Part shown: positions 1-6,900 of the stretch, piece by piece
How the letters are laid out: each line of letters starts with the position of its first letter
Numbering within the stretch: position 1 is the stretch's first letter
NCBI GenBank assembly: GCA_963646285.1
Contig: CAVIWF010000064.1
Location: 1 to 10,922, forward strand
Source of the DNA: CAKUFA01 sp963646285
GTDB taxonomy: Bacteria; Bacillota; Clostridia; Christensenellales; Aristaeellaceae
Direction: 5' to 3'
DNA length: 10,922 nucleotides
Notes under the pieces: model-generated
Seen by the model: the letters and a program-made list of their open reading frames with translations, nothing else
Told to the model about the DNA's origin: nothing
Databases searched by the model: none
Made by a program: the position numbers and the translations under genes

Positions 1-5
1 GTCGA

Positions 6-395
6 TTATCGCTTGCTGAACTGCGGAGCGCGACGAGCTGCTTTGAGACCGTACTTCTTACGTTCCTTCATACGAGGATCGCGAGTGAGGAAACCAGCCT
101 TCTTCAGTGCACCACGCAGCTCAGGATCAGCCTTGCACAGAGCACGGCTGATACCATGCCGGATTGCACCAGCCTGACCGGTCAGACCGCCACCGTTCAC
201 ATTCACCATCACGTCGAAGTTGCCAACGTTGGTGAGGGTCAGGGGCTGACGAACGGTCATCTTCAGGGTTTCCAGACCAAAGTAAGCGTCAATGTCACGC
301 TTGTTGATGACGATCTTGCCGTCACCGGGAACCAGACGAACGCGGGCAACTGCCTTCTTCCGGCGGCCAACAGCGCTGTAATCTACCTTTGCCAT
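6..395 (-). CDS. rpsI: Small-subunit ribosomal protein S9 (uS9)
   Basis: S9 is a component of the 30S subunit; its C-terminal tail reaches the P-site tRNA. The 129-residue product has the usual family length and the complete hallmarks: N-terminal VGRRKKAVARVRL, a central NGGGLTGQAGAIRHGISRAL stretch (about residues 67-86), the DPRMKERKKYGLKAAR basic segment, and the invariant FSKR C-terminus. The ATG at 395 follows an AAAGGAG ribosome site (about 406-412) 11 nt upstream. It starts 23 nt after the rplM stop, so it is the second gene of an rplM-rpsI operon, the standard pairing in bacteria. No promoter is visible in the short gap, so it depends on the rplM transcript. Only five bases of sequence lie beyond its stop, so nothing can be said of a terminator. 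Confidence 0.98.
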   Translation of the reverse strand: MAKVDYSAVGRRKKAVARVRLVPGDGKIVINKRDIDAYFGLETLKMTVRQPLTLTNVGNFDVMVNVNGGGLTGQAGAIRHGISRALCKADPELRGALKKAGFLTRDPRMKERKKYGLKAARRAPQFSKR

Positions 396-418
396 GATTC
401 AAACGTCTCCTTTCCGCC

Positions 419-850
419 TTAGATCAGTTCGTACTTTTCGGGGTTCTGTGCGGCATGTTCGTGTTCAGCCCCGCTGTACACCTTGAGCTTCTTGGCCATC
501 TGGCGACCCAGAGGTCCCTTGGGCAGCATGCCGACAACCGCACGGCGGATAGCAAACTCGGGCTTTTCAGCCAGCAGCTTGCGGTACTTGGTCTCCTTCA
601 GACCGCCGGTATAGCCGCTGTGATGATAGTAGATCTTCTGATCCAGCTTCTTGCCGGTCATAACAATCTTATCTGCATTGATAATGATGACATAGTCACC
701 GGTATCTACATTAGGGGTGTAGATGGGCTTATTCTTACCGCGCAGGATGGAAGCAACCTGGCTTGCCACGCGGCCAAATACCTGACCCTCAGCGTCAACA
801 ACATACCACTTGCGGGTAATGTCCGCTGCTTTCGGCATAAACGTCTTCAA
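419..850 (-). CDS. rplM: Large-subunit ribosomal protein L13 (uL13), TTG start
   Basis: L13 is an early-assembly 50S protein. The sequence has the family signature throughout: KTFMPKAADITRKWYVVDAE at the N-terminus, LRGKNKPIYTPNVDTGDYV, the KIYYHHSGYTGGLK motif and AVVGMLPKGPLGRQM. I place the start at a TTG at 850-848, giving 143 residues, the normal family length. A GAGGAGG ribosome site (about 857-864) sits 6 nt before it, and translation from there begins exactly where homologues begin (M-K-T-F-M-P-K-A). The upstream in-frame ATG at 877 would put the ribosome site inside the gene and add nine residues foreign to L13, so I reject it. It is the first gene of the rplM-rpsI operon, with its own promoter (966-994) and a structured leader. 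Confidence 0.97.
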   Translation of the reverse strand: MKTFMPKAADITRKWYVVDAEGQVFGRVASQVASILRGKNKPIYTPNVDTGDYVIIINADKIVMTGKKLDQKIYYHHSGYTGGLKETKYRKLLAEKPEFAIRRAVVGMLPKGPLGRQMAKKLKVYSGAEHEHAAQNPEKYELI

Positions 851-959
851 AGGTATTCCTCCTCGGATGGTGGTCAAAAAGAGAATGCGTACAGATGTGA
901 TGGTCGCACATTTTCCGCTGAGTCAATAGTTTCCGGGGCTAGCGGAGCTATTGAAGCCA
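851..959 (-). promoter_or_regulatory. rplM 5' leader with possible pseudoknot; candidate L13 leader
   Basis: The inferred transcript start (about 959) leaves ~108 nt before the TTG of rplM. On the minus strand the order is: CAATAG (953-948), TCCGCT (946-941), CTATTG (929-924), AGCGGA (919-914). The first pairs with the third and the second with the fourth, six perfect base pairs each, which is the topology of an H-type pseudoknot. A further 5-bp hairpin ATGTG/CACAT (911-907 with 899-895) follows, and GATGG (961-957) could pair with CCATC next to the ribosome site (about 866-870). Autoregulatory leaders upstream of rplM are known in Firmicutes (Rfam has an L13 leader family). I infer the same role here from position and structure, but could not test the match to that family. 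Confidence 0.5.
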
Positions 960-965
960 TCTGCT

Positions 966-994
966 AGTATACGTGAAAATGAAGCAGTTGTCAA
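966..994 (-). promoter_or_regulatory. Sigma-A promoter of rplM-rpsI
   Basis: On the minus strand there is a perfect -35 box TTGACA (994-989), a 17-nt spacer, and a -10 box TATACT (971-966) with five of six consensus bases. This is among the strongest promoters in the window, as expected for ribosomal proteins. The predicted start lies near 958-960. It means rplM-rpsI has its own promoter here, whatever lies further upstream. Confidence 0.88.
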
Positions 995-1057
995 GCAGAA
1001 ACCAAGGTTTCAAAGGCCAAAAAAATATTTTTTACCCCTCATTTCCTTCCCCCCAGG

Positions 1058-1086
1058 TTGCGTTCTGCCACTTTTTCCACTATAAT
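1058..1086 (+). promoter_or_regulatory. Probable promoter of the M16/FHA/SEDS/PBP operon
   Basis: A perfect -10 box TATAAT (1081-1086) follows TTGCGT (1058-1063) with a 17-nt spacer. The -35 matches consensus at only three positions, so moderate strength is expected. Transcription would begin near 1092, leaving a leader of under 30 nt that contains the GAGGAGG site of the first gene. It is divergent from the rplM promoter, about 65 bp away. Confidence 0.65.
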
Positions 1087-1119
1087 GATGGCATGACAAC
1101 CACCGAGGAGGAACGACCT

Positions 1120-2406
1120 ATGTCTGCCGTCCATGAACATTTGCTGACCAACGGGATGACTGTCCTTTGCTGCCCCCAGAGCCACCTGCATGCCATGGAG
1201 TTCGGGCTGTATCTGCGGGGCGGCGCCCTGTATGAAAACAGGCAGAATCAGGGCATCAGTCACCTGCTGGAGCATTTGTGCTTCCGCTCTTTGGGCGGCA
1301 TGGAAGCATCGGCCATGAACAGCCTGTGGGATCGGATGGGCACGGAGATGGATGGCGCCACCTACCCGGAGGCCATTGTCTTCCGCATGAAGACCCTGCC
1401 CCGCTTTTTCGATGACGAGCTGGACATGTTCCTTCGTTTTTTTGCGGACGTGCCGTGGACAGCGGAGCAGATCAGCCGGGAGAAGCAGGTGGTCATTCGG
1501 CAAATCGAGCAGGAAGAATGTGACTTTGAAGAGGAAGTCAACCGCCGCTGGCGCAAAACCTCCTCCGGCGTTTATCCCTTGATGGGCACGGCGGAAGGCA
1601 TCGCCGCCATGAGTGAAGCCACCATTCGCCGCTGGCAGCGGATGGTGTTTCAGCCCCGAAACGCATGCCTGTGCCTGACGGGCAACTTTTCCCCCGCCAT
1701 GGAAGATGCAGTAGTACAGTCCTTTGAAGAGCTGAAAAACCTGACGGCAGAGGATCCCTTCTGTCAGCCTACGCCCATGCGTATGTGCATGCGGGATTCA
1801 ACCTCCGACTTGGTGATGGATGAAGCAGGCGGTCAGGCCAAGGTGCATCTTGCCTTTGATTTGGATGATGATCGGGTCTTCCCCTTAGCTGGCGAGGTGC
1901 TGAACGCCATTACCGGGGCAGACAATGATTCTTTGCTCTTTCAGACCCTGCGGGAAGAAGAAGCGCTGGTGGCGGAAATCGATTCCTCCATCGAGGAGCT
2001 TGGCATGTTCCGGCGGCTGGTGATCCGCTACGATGTGCGGCAGGAGCTGCTGGCAGAGAGCCTGCGGAAAGTGTTCACCCTGCTGAGACGGCTGCGCATG
2101 TACGTGAAGCCTGCCCGGCTGGATGAAACCCGGATGCAGTTTACGCAAAACCTTGTCTTCTATCAGGATGAAGTGGAAGGCATGAATGACCTGATGGGAT
2201 GGAGCTGTCTGGCAGAAGATCTGTCCCGCTGTGATCTGGATGCATCGGCGAAAATGTATGACGATTTGACCTGTGAAGATTTGCTGGATGCAGCCCAGTC
2301 CGTGTTCCGGCCGGAAAATCTGGTCATCTCCATCCAGCGGGATCCTGATTTGACACCCCGAAACCTGAAGCCGCTGCTGACAGAGCTTCGCAGCATGCTG
2401 GCATAA
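1120..2406 (+). CDS. M16-family (MPP/insulinase-like) peptidase, altered active site
   Basis: The 428-residue product has the length and two-domain layout of M16B peptidases (about 400-430 aa). The start at 1120 is set by GAGGAGG at 1105-1111, 8 nt upstream; the longer reading from 973 would run through the promoter. The inverted zinc motif HxxEH is present as H48-L-L-E51-H52. The usual third ligand, a Glu about 76 residues on in a VVLEE-like segment, aligns with Q128 (VVIRQI), so it seems replaced. In the C-terminal domain the substrate-binding Arg survives (LREEEAL, R278), but the partner Tyr of the LAY segment is Ala285. There is no signal peptide or membrane segment, so it is probably cytoplasmic. 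It may be a weakened or specialised protease, or a non-catalytic peptide-binding protein. It is the first gene of the envelope operon, 20 nt before the FHA gene. Confidence 0.85.
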   Translation: MSAVHEHLLTNGMTVLCCPQSHLHAMEFGLYLRGGALYENRQNQGISHLLEHLCFRSLGGMEASAMNSLWDRMGTEMDGATYPEAIVFRMKTLPRFFDDELDMFLRFFADVPWTAEQISREKQVVIRQIEQEECDFEEEVNRRWRKTSSGVYPLMGTAEGIAAMSEATIRRWQRMVFQPRNACLCLTGNFSPAMEDAVVQSFEELKNLTAEDPFCQPTPMRMCMRDSTSDLVMDEAGGQAKVHLAFDLDDDRVFPLAGEVLNAITGADNDSLLFQTLREEEALVAEIDSSIEELGMFRRLVIRYDVRQELLAESLRKVFTLLRRLRMYVKPARLDETRMQFTQNLVFYQDEVEGMNDLMGWSCLAEDLSRCDLDASAKMYDDLTCEDLLDAAQSVFRPENLVISIQRDPDLTPRNLKPLLTELRSMLA

Positions 2407-2426
2407 ATGATTGAAAGGAACAGGAA

Positions 2427-3197
2427 ATGCCCGAAGCATATTATGAAATCCTTGCCCTTGGCGCACGGTATTGGTTTGTGCTGCTGGGCGTGATGATTGT
2501 GTTGCGCGCCTTCCTGTGGCTCAGGAAGGACAGGCGGGAGAAACATCGGCGGCTCCGTCAGCTGCCGGACGCAGGCACCATAGGCGAAATGGTGGTGTTG
2601 GAAGGCAGCGAGGAACTGCCGGAAGGGGAAGCCATTCCCGTGCCGTGGGAGGGCGTTATGGGCTTTGTCCGTGGATGTGACTTGATTGTACCGGTGAACG
2701 GTGTTGCCCCCAAGCATTGCGACGTATCCTTCAAGAACGGGATCGGCTTGATGGTGTTTCCTTATCGGGGATGCACGGCGGAAGTGGACGGGGAACCTGT
2801 TACGAACCGCAAAAGCGGCAAAGAGCATCCTATGCACCACGGTTCCATCCTGAAAATTGGGGAAGCAACCCTTCGGCTGCGGGTCTTTATGGGCTTGGAA
2901 ACGGATCGCCCCGCTACCATGCAGGCGGACGAGGATGAAGTGCCGCAGCAGACGGAAGCTCAGCCAACGAACGTGATTTATCATCAGGTGCCTGCGCTGT
3001 GGGAGCAACCCTATGACATGGGTGGCAATCAGCCGACCATGCAGCAGCCTGACAGCTATGAAGCCCAGTCGCCTGTTTATCCACCCTATCCTTATCCGGC
3101 AGAAGGGCAGCCTCTGGAACAGGAAACATCCCCCATGCAGGAAGAAACAGAGCCTACCCGGCGGCACTGGCTGAGAAGGAGGGATCGGCATGCGTAA
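2427..3197 (+). CDS. Membrane-anchored FHA-like protein
   Basis: The 256-residue product begins with a short N-terminus and one membrane helix (about residues 13-32, YWFVLLGVMIVLRAFLWL), then a basic stretch (RKDRREKHRRLR) that fits cytoplasmic positive-inside topology. Residues ~75-155 look like a forkhead-associated beta-sandwich: V-R-G-C-D-L at the first strand, PKHCDV where SxxHA normally stands, EVDGEPV in place of the NG turn, and a closing HGSILKIGEATLRL strand. Residues ~160-256 form a Pro/Gln/Tyr/Glu-rich, probably disordered tail ending in RRRDRHA. FHA domains bind phosphothreonine; the usual Ser and Asn contacts are not obvious here, so binding is uncertain. It lies directly before the SEDS gene and overlaps it by 8 nt, like FHA proteins next to rodA/pbpA in actinobacteria. 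A role as scaffold for that complex is inference. Confidence 0.72.
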   Translation: MPEAYYEILALGARYWFVLLGVMIVLRAFLWLRKDRREKHRRLRQLPDAGTIGEMVVLEGSEELPEGEAIPVPWEGVMGFVRGCDLIVPVNGVAPKHCDVSFKNGIGLMVFPYRGCTAEVDGEPVTNRKSGKEHPMHHGSILKIGEATLRLRVFMGLETDRPATMQADEDEVPQQTEAQPTNVIYHQVPALWEQPYDMGGNQPTMQQPDSYEAQSPVYPPYPYPAEGQPLEQETSPMQEETEPTRRHWLRRRDRHA

Positions 3198-4443
3198 CCG
3201 CATTTCCCTCCACCGGGATCCCGGACAGCGGCTGGCTCAGGTGGTCATGCTTTTCTTCTTCAGCGCTTTTCTTCTGCTGGGGTTGAAGGACTTTGCCTGG
3301 CAGGCCTTTGCTCTGGCACTGGGCGTTCCGGCCATGATTTCCGTGGGTACGAACCTGCTGAGCCGCCTTTTCCCGACGGATAAGCTGCTACTTTCCTTGA
3401 CGAATTTCCTGTGTGCCCTGGGCGTACTGGTGCTCTATGCCACCAATCCCAATTATGCGTATCAGCAAACCATTTACTATGGGGTTGGCTTGGGCACCAT
3501 GGTGGTGTGCATTTATCTGGTGCAGATCATCCGCAACTGGCACATTCCTGTACTGCTGATGATTCCTGTATCCCTGGCCATGCTGGCTCTGCCCCTTGTC
3601 ATCGGCAAGGAAACCAACGGTGCCAAGAACTGGTTCTACATTGGCAGCCTGTCTGTACAGCCCAGCGAAATTGTAAAGCTGAGCCTGCTGGTGATCATCA
3701 GCTTTTACATGAGCCGGCATAAAATGATTCCCTGGCTGTTTTTTGCCGTATGCTGTTTGGGATTGCTGATGCTGCAAAAGGACTTGGGCACGGCCCTGAT
3801 GTACTACGGCACCACCCTGATGCTGTACTATGCCTCCTCCGGAAATCTGGCTTTAACAGGCTTGGGTCTGGCTGGCGGCGGCGGTGCAGCAGTCATGGGC
3901 TACAAAATGTTTGCCCACGTGAAAAAGCGGGTTGCCATTTGGCTGAATCCCTGGAGCGACTATGAAAATGCCGGATACCAGATTGTGCAGGGCTTAATGG
4001 CCTTGGCCAGCGGCGGTACACTGGGGTGCGGCCTGGGTTTGGGCACGCCTACCACCATTCCCGTGTATCATACGGATTTCATCTTTGCGGTCATCTGCGA
4101 GCAGTTTGGCCTGATCTTCGGCCTGTGCGTTCTGGCCATGTATGTGGCGCTGATCTGGCGGGGAGCAACCATCGCCATGGCAGCTCGGCGGAGCTTTCAC
4201 GGCTTGCTGGCCATGGGCTGCACCGTGCTGATCGCCCTGCAGACCTTCACCATCATCGGCGGCGTCATCAAAATGATCCCCCTGACTGGCGTTACCATGC
4301 CTTTTGTCAGCTACGGCGGCACTTCCCTTGTATCCAGCATGTGCCTGATTGGCCTGCTGCAGGGGGTTGCCAGCCTGAATGACGATGATCTGGACGAGGA
4401 TACGGAGCTGGCCATGATGGGCGACACGGAGGATATGCCATGA
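3190..4443 (+). CDS. SEDS peptidoglycan glycosyltransferase (FtsW/RodA/SpoVE family)
   Basis: This integral membrane protein polymerises lipid II into glycan strands together with a class B PBP. The 417 residues contain about ten hydrophobic segments and the family motifs in order: GAKNWFYIGSLSVQPSE (144-160), QKDLGTAL (about 196-203), LNPWSDYENAGYQ (about 252-264), YHTDFIFA (293-300) with the Asp (D296) equivalent to the essential acidic residue of FtsW/RodA, and PFVSYGGTS near the C-terminus. The start at 3190 has AAGGAGG 7-9 nt upstream and overlaps the FHA stop by 8 nt. Its stop overlaps the PBP start (ATGA), implying translational coupling. The C-terminal tail is short and acidic. Sequence alone does not decide between RodA and FtsW roles; pairing with a PbpA-like PBP and an FHA protein favours a RodA-like one. 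Confidence 0.94.
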   Translation: MRNRISLHRDPGQRLAQVVMLFFFSAFLLLGLKDFAWQAFALALGVPAMISVGTNLLSRLFPTDKLLLSLTNFLCALGVLVLYATNPNYAYQQTIYYGVGLGTMVVCIYLVQIIRNWHIPVLLMIPVSLAMLALPLVIGKETNGAKNWFYIGSLSVQPSEIVKLSLLVIISFYMSRHKMIPWLFFAVCCLGLLMLQKDLGTALMYYGTTLMLYYASSGNLALTGLGLAGGGGAAVMGYKMFAHVKKRVAIWLNPWSDYENAGYQIVQGLMALASGGTLGCGLGLGTPTTIPVYHTDFIFAVICEQFGLIFGLCVLAMYVALIWRGATIAMAARRSFHGLLAMGCTVLIALQTFTIIGGVIKMIPLTGVTMPFVSYGGTSLVSSMCLIGLLQGVASLNDDDLDEDTELAMMGDTEDMP

Positions 4444-5900
4444 AGCAGCAGCGACACAGGTTCAAAATACTGGCTCTGATTCTTTTCGGCATGTTCTTTC
4501 TACTGGCATCCTATGGCGGATACAGCGTGCTGACCTACGGCAACCGCTGGTTTTCTTCCAAGTGGAATCCCCGAGTGCGTTCCCAAAAAGAAACGGTGAT
4601 TGCAGGAGATATTCTGGACGTCAACGGCGTAACCTTGGCCACGACGGTGGACGGAAATCGTGTTTACCAGGAAGACGAAGCCATTCGCCGGGCTGTGGTG
4701 CATCTGGTAGGAGACAATCAGGGACAGGTCTCCAACGGTGTGGAAACCTTCCAAACCAGTTACCTGTACGGCTTTCAGACTTCTTTGCCGGAGATGATTG
4801 CATCCCTGTTTAAGGGCGAAACCCGGCGGGGGGATAACGTCACCCTGACAGTGGACAGCAAGCTGTGTGCAGCCATTGCAGCTTCCTTCAACAGCTATGA
4901 GAAGACGGCAGGGAAAAACGGTGCCGCCGTGGTGATGAACTACAAAACCGGTGCCGTGCTTGCCCTGACCAGCCTGCCCAGCTTTGATCCGCAAAACATT
5001 ACGGCAGAGACCCTCAGCGATGCCGGGCAGCCCTTCTGGAACCGTGTCACCCAATCTGTGTATGCCCCGGGCAGCTCCTTTAAGGTGATTACCACGGAAG
5101 CTGCACTGACGGGTATTGATAACATTCTGGACATTGATATTCCCTGCACCGGCGGTTTGGACGTGGACGGCCATGCCATACGGGATTGGGGCAACGCCAT
5201 TCACGGCAAGCTGACGCTGAAGCAGGCGTTCACCAAATCCTGCAACAATGCCTTCGCCCTGATGGCACTGGATATGGGAGATGAAAAGCTGCGGCAGACG
5301 GCGGAAAACTTCGGCTTCAACGATAATTTCCTTTTCCGTGACCTGGTGGTTGAAAACAGCGTGTACCCCACCACCAACCGAAGCAACTTTGAAATCGCCT
5401 GGTCGGGAGCTGGACAGTCTGCCATTGTGGCTTCGCCCATGCATATGTGCATGGTGGCTGCCTCCATTGCCAATGGAGGGGTGATGATGGAGCCTCGCCT
5501 GCTCCAATCCGTGGACAGCTACGGCGGCATCAACCGGATGAAGTTTTCCTCCAGGGCGTACCGCAACGCTCTAAGCAGTGAGGATGCGGATACGATCAAG
5601 GGCTTTATGCGTGCGGTAGTCACATCCGGCACGGGCAGCAGAGCAGCCGTGGAAGGACTGACCATCTGCGGCAAGACCGGTTCGGCAGAATCTTCCCTGA
5701 ATGGGGAAAGCGTTACTCACGGCTGGTTCATCGGCTTTATTGACAGTGAGGATATGCCCTACGCCGTGGCAGTTTTGGTGGAATCCGTCAATGACGGCGA
5801 CGGAGGCGGAAGCACGGCGGCACCCATTGCAGGAGATATTTTCCGCTACATTAAAAACATGCAGACGACCAGTGCAGCAACAGCAACAGATCTGCCTTGA
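4440..5900 (+). CDS. Class B penicillin-binding protein (PbpA/PBP2-like transpeptidase)
   Basis: This is a D,D-transpeptidase that cross-links peptidoglycan outside the membrane. The 486-residue protein has one N-terminal membrane helix (about 8-30), a short dimerisation-type region with the GDILDVNGVTLA motif (56-67), then the transpeptidase domain. Active-site motifs are complete: S212-S-F-K215 (SxxK, catalytic Ser212), S267-C-N269 (SxN) and K412-T-G-S415 (KTG). It is shorter than typical PBP2 or FtsI (550-700 aa) and close to actinobacterial PbpA (~490 aa); the segment VHLVGDNQGQVSNGVE and the short N-terminal module also look PbpA-like. No PASTA repeats are present. It overlaps the SEDS stop by 4 nt (ATGA), as expected for a cognate SEDS-PBP pair that must be made in equal amounts. 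Confidence 0.93.
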   Translation: MKQQRHRFKILALILFGMFFLLASYGGYSVLTYGNRWFSSKWNPRVRSQKETVIAGDILDVNGVTLATTVDGNRVYQEDEAIRRAVVHLVGDNQGQVSNGVETFQTSYLYGFQTSLPEMIASLFKGETRRGDNVTLTVDSKLCAAIAASFNSYEKTAGKNGAAVVMNYKTGAVLALTSLPSFDPQNITAETLSDAGQPFWNRVTQSVYAPGSSFKVITTEAALTGIDNILDIDIPCTGGLDVDGHAIRDWGNAIHGKLTLKQAFTKSCNNAFALMALDMGDEKLRQTAENFGFNDNFLFRDLVVENSVYPTTNRSNFEIAWSGAGQSAIVASPMHMCMVAASIANGGVMMEPRLLQSVDSYGGINRMKFSSRAYRNALSSEDADTIKGFMRAVVTSGTGSRAAVEGLTICGKTGSAESSLNGESVTHGWFIGFIDSEDMPYAVAVLVESVNDGDGGGSTAAPIAGDIFRYIKNMQTTSAATATDLP

Positions 5901-5929
5901 CGGCAGGGAGGAAACGAGGAGGGATGACC

Positions 5930-6571
5930 ATGAAGGCATGGTGGATTGTACCGGCGGCAATTCTTTCGTTAGGCTTGTGTCTGCCCATGTTTATGCGCTG
6001 CAAGGCAAAGAAGCTGGCTGCGCAAAGCCAGTGCTGGAAGGCCATGGGCACCCTTTGCGCCCTAGCGCTGGCACTGGGCGGTGCATTGCCTTCGGGAGGC
6101 AGCCGGTGGCTGGGAGCGGCCGCTTTGCTGCTATGCACCATTGCAGATGTCATGCTGGAGCGAAAGTTCTATGTAGGCATGGGTTTCTTTATGGGGGGAC
6201 ACCTGTGCTACATTGCCTGGTTCCTGCAGAGGCAGCAATTGGGCAGCTTTCAGCTCATCGTCTTCGGAGCGCTCCTTGCGACGGCAGTTTGCCTCATTCT
6301 GGGGCTTCGTCCCCTGTTGAAAGGAAAGCTAGCGCCTTATTCTGCCTATGCCGGGATATTGATCACCATGTGCGCCTGCGGTGTTGGCTGCGTAACCGAT
6401 GGCACGGTAGGCATTTTTACGGCAGTGGGTGCTGTGCTGTTTGTCATCAGTGATATGATGGTCTGTTGGGAAACCCTGCGGCCTACCTCAACAGCCTTTG
6501 ACTGGATGGCTATGGCACTGTATTACACCGCTCAGCTGTGTTTGGGCACAGGCGTGCTGCTGGCAGTGTGA
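5930..6571 (+). CDS. YhhN/TMEM86-family protein (lysoplasmalogenase-like)
   Basis: This 213-residue integral membrane protein has about eight hydrophobic segments and the YhhN pattern: LCTIADVML (about 68-76), GMGFFMGGHLCYIAWF (83-98), AVGAVLFVISDMM (165-177) and ALYYTAQLCL near the end. Conserved residues D73, H91 and D175 sit where the family keeps them. TMEM86B and some bacterial relatives cleave the vinyl-ether bond of lysoplasmalogens; activity here is inferred from family. I choose the ATG at 5930 because GAGGAGG (5916-5922) lies 7 nt before it. The ATG at 5924 is too close to that site, and the TTG at 5897 overlaps the PBP stop. It lies 29 nt after the PBP gene and is probably the last gene of the operon, since the hairpin element follows. 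Confidence 0.82.
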   Translation: MKAWWIVPAAILSLGLCLPMFMRCKAKKLAAQSQCWKAMGTLCALALALGGALPSGGSRWLGAAALLLCTIADVMLERKFYVGMGFFMGGHLCYIAWFLQRQQLGSFQLIVFGALLATAVCLILGLRPLLKGKLAPYSAYAGILITMCACGVGCVTDGTVGIFTAVGAVLFVISDMMVCWETLRPTSTAFDWMAMALYYTAQLCLGTGVLLAV

Positions 6572-6590
6572 TCAAAAGAAAAACAGGAAG

Positions 6591-6618
6591 GAATGTCCCT
6601 TGCAAGGGATTCCCTCCT
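6591..6618 (+). repeat. Left 28-bp direct repeat (imperfect palindrome)
   Basis: This copy is identical over all 28 bases to 6868-6895. It is centred on the perfect palindrome TCCCTTGCAAGGGA, with outer arms (AGGAAGGAAT and ATTCCCTCCT, 6585-6618) pairing at nine of ten positions. It starts 20 bp after the stop of the YhhN-like gene and could fold into a terminator-type hairpin, but no T-run follows it. Confidence 0.9.
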
Positions 6619-6867
6619 CAGGGCATCGACAAAGTGGCCTTGCCACTTTGTCGAATTTTGCACTCACTCACTGGTCGAACGGTTTCACCGTTCTCCCGGC
6701 CGTTTGTTCGTGTAATGAAGCTTTTTCTGACGAAAAAGCGCGAAAATCGCCGCACAGGGGCTTCGCCCCGTTTAACGCCCCGAAGGGGCTCGCCGATTTT
6801 CGATCTAGAGTTGAAGGGCTTGCGAGCCCTCCAACGCCACCCAAGGTTTGTTGATGGTCTGAGGAGC

Positions 6868-6895
6868 GAATGTCCCTTGCAAGGGATTCCCTCCT
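6868..6895 (+). repeat. Right 28-bp direct repeat (imperfect palindrome)
   Basis: This is the second copy of the repeat at 6591-6618. On the plus strand it is followed at once by G and six T (6896-6902), so the palindrome plus T-run could end plus-strand transcripts coming out of the element. The T-run overlaps the stop codon of the XRE gene on the other strand. Confidence 0.88.
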
Positions 6896-6900
6896 GTTTT

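Larger units (their letters stand above)
6585..6895. repeat. Composite hairpin-rich element between 28-bp direct repeats
   Basis: The stretch between the convergent YhhN-like and XRE genes holds no credible gene but is dense in inverted repeats. Two identical 28-bp copies (6591-6618 and 6868-6895) bound it, each preceded by AGGA. Each copy is itself an imperfect palindrome around TCCCTTGCAAGGGA. Between them lie: a 13-bp stem at 6626-6654, a 7-bp stem GAACGGT/ACCGTTC at 6677-6693, an 8-bp stem GCTTTTTC/GAAAAAGC at 6720-6739, a 9-bp stem CGAAAATCG/CGATTTTCG at 6741-6802 enclosing two small GC hairpins (6757-6769, 6777-6789), and a stem at 6811-6834. This looks like a non-coding, possibly mobile or amplified intergenic element (REP/REPIN- or MITE-like), or a structured RNA. 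The copy next to the YhhN gene may also act as a terminator. Confidence 0.75.

Noticed and set aside
851..877. Nine-residue N-terminal extension of L13 from the ATG at 877
   Set aside because: The ribosome site would lie inside the gene and the residues are not part of L13; the TTG at 850 fits.
973..1119. N-terminal extension of the M16 gene
   Set aside because: It would include the -35/-10 promoter in coding sequence; the ATG at 1120 has an ideal ribosome site and matches family start position.
2163..3203. 346-codon antisense ORF
   Set aside because: It is the shadow of the M16 and FHA genes; there is no domain, no ribosome site, and it has a His/Arg/Pro-rich composition typical of antisense frames.
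4500..5507. 335-codon antisense ORF under the PBP gene
   Set aside because: It is the shadow of a gene with complete active-site motifs and has the same low-complexity signs.
5897..5929. TTG at 5897 or ATG at 5924 as start of the YhhN-like gene
   Set aside because: The first overlaps the PBP stop with no ribosome site, and the second abuts its ribosome site; the ATG at 5930 has correct spacing.
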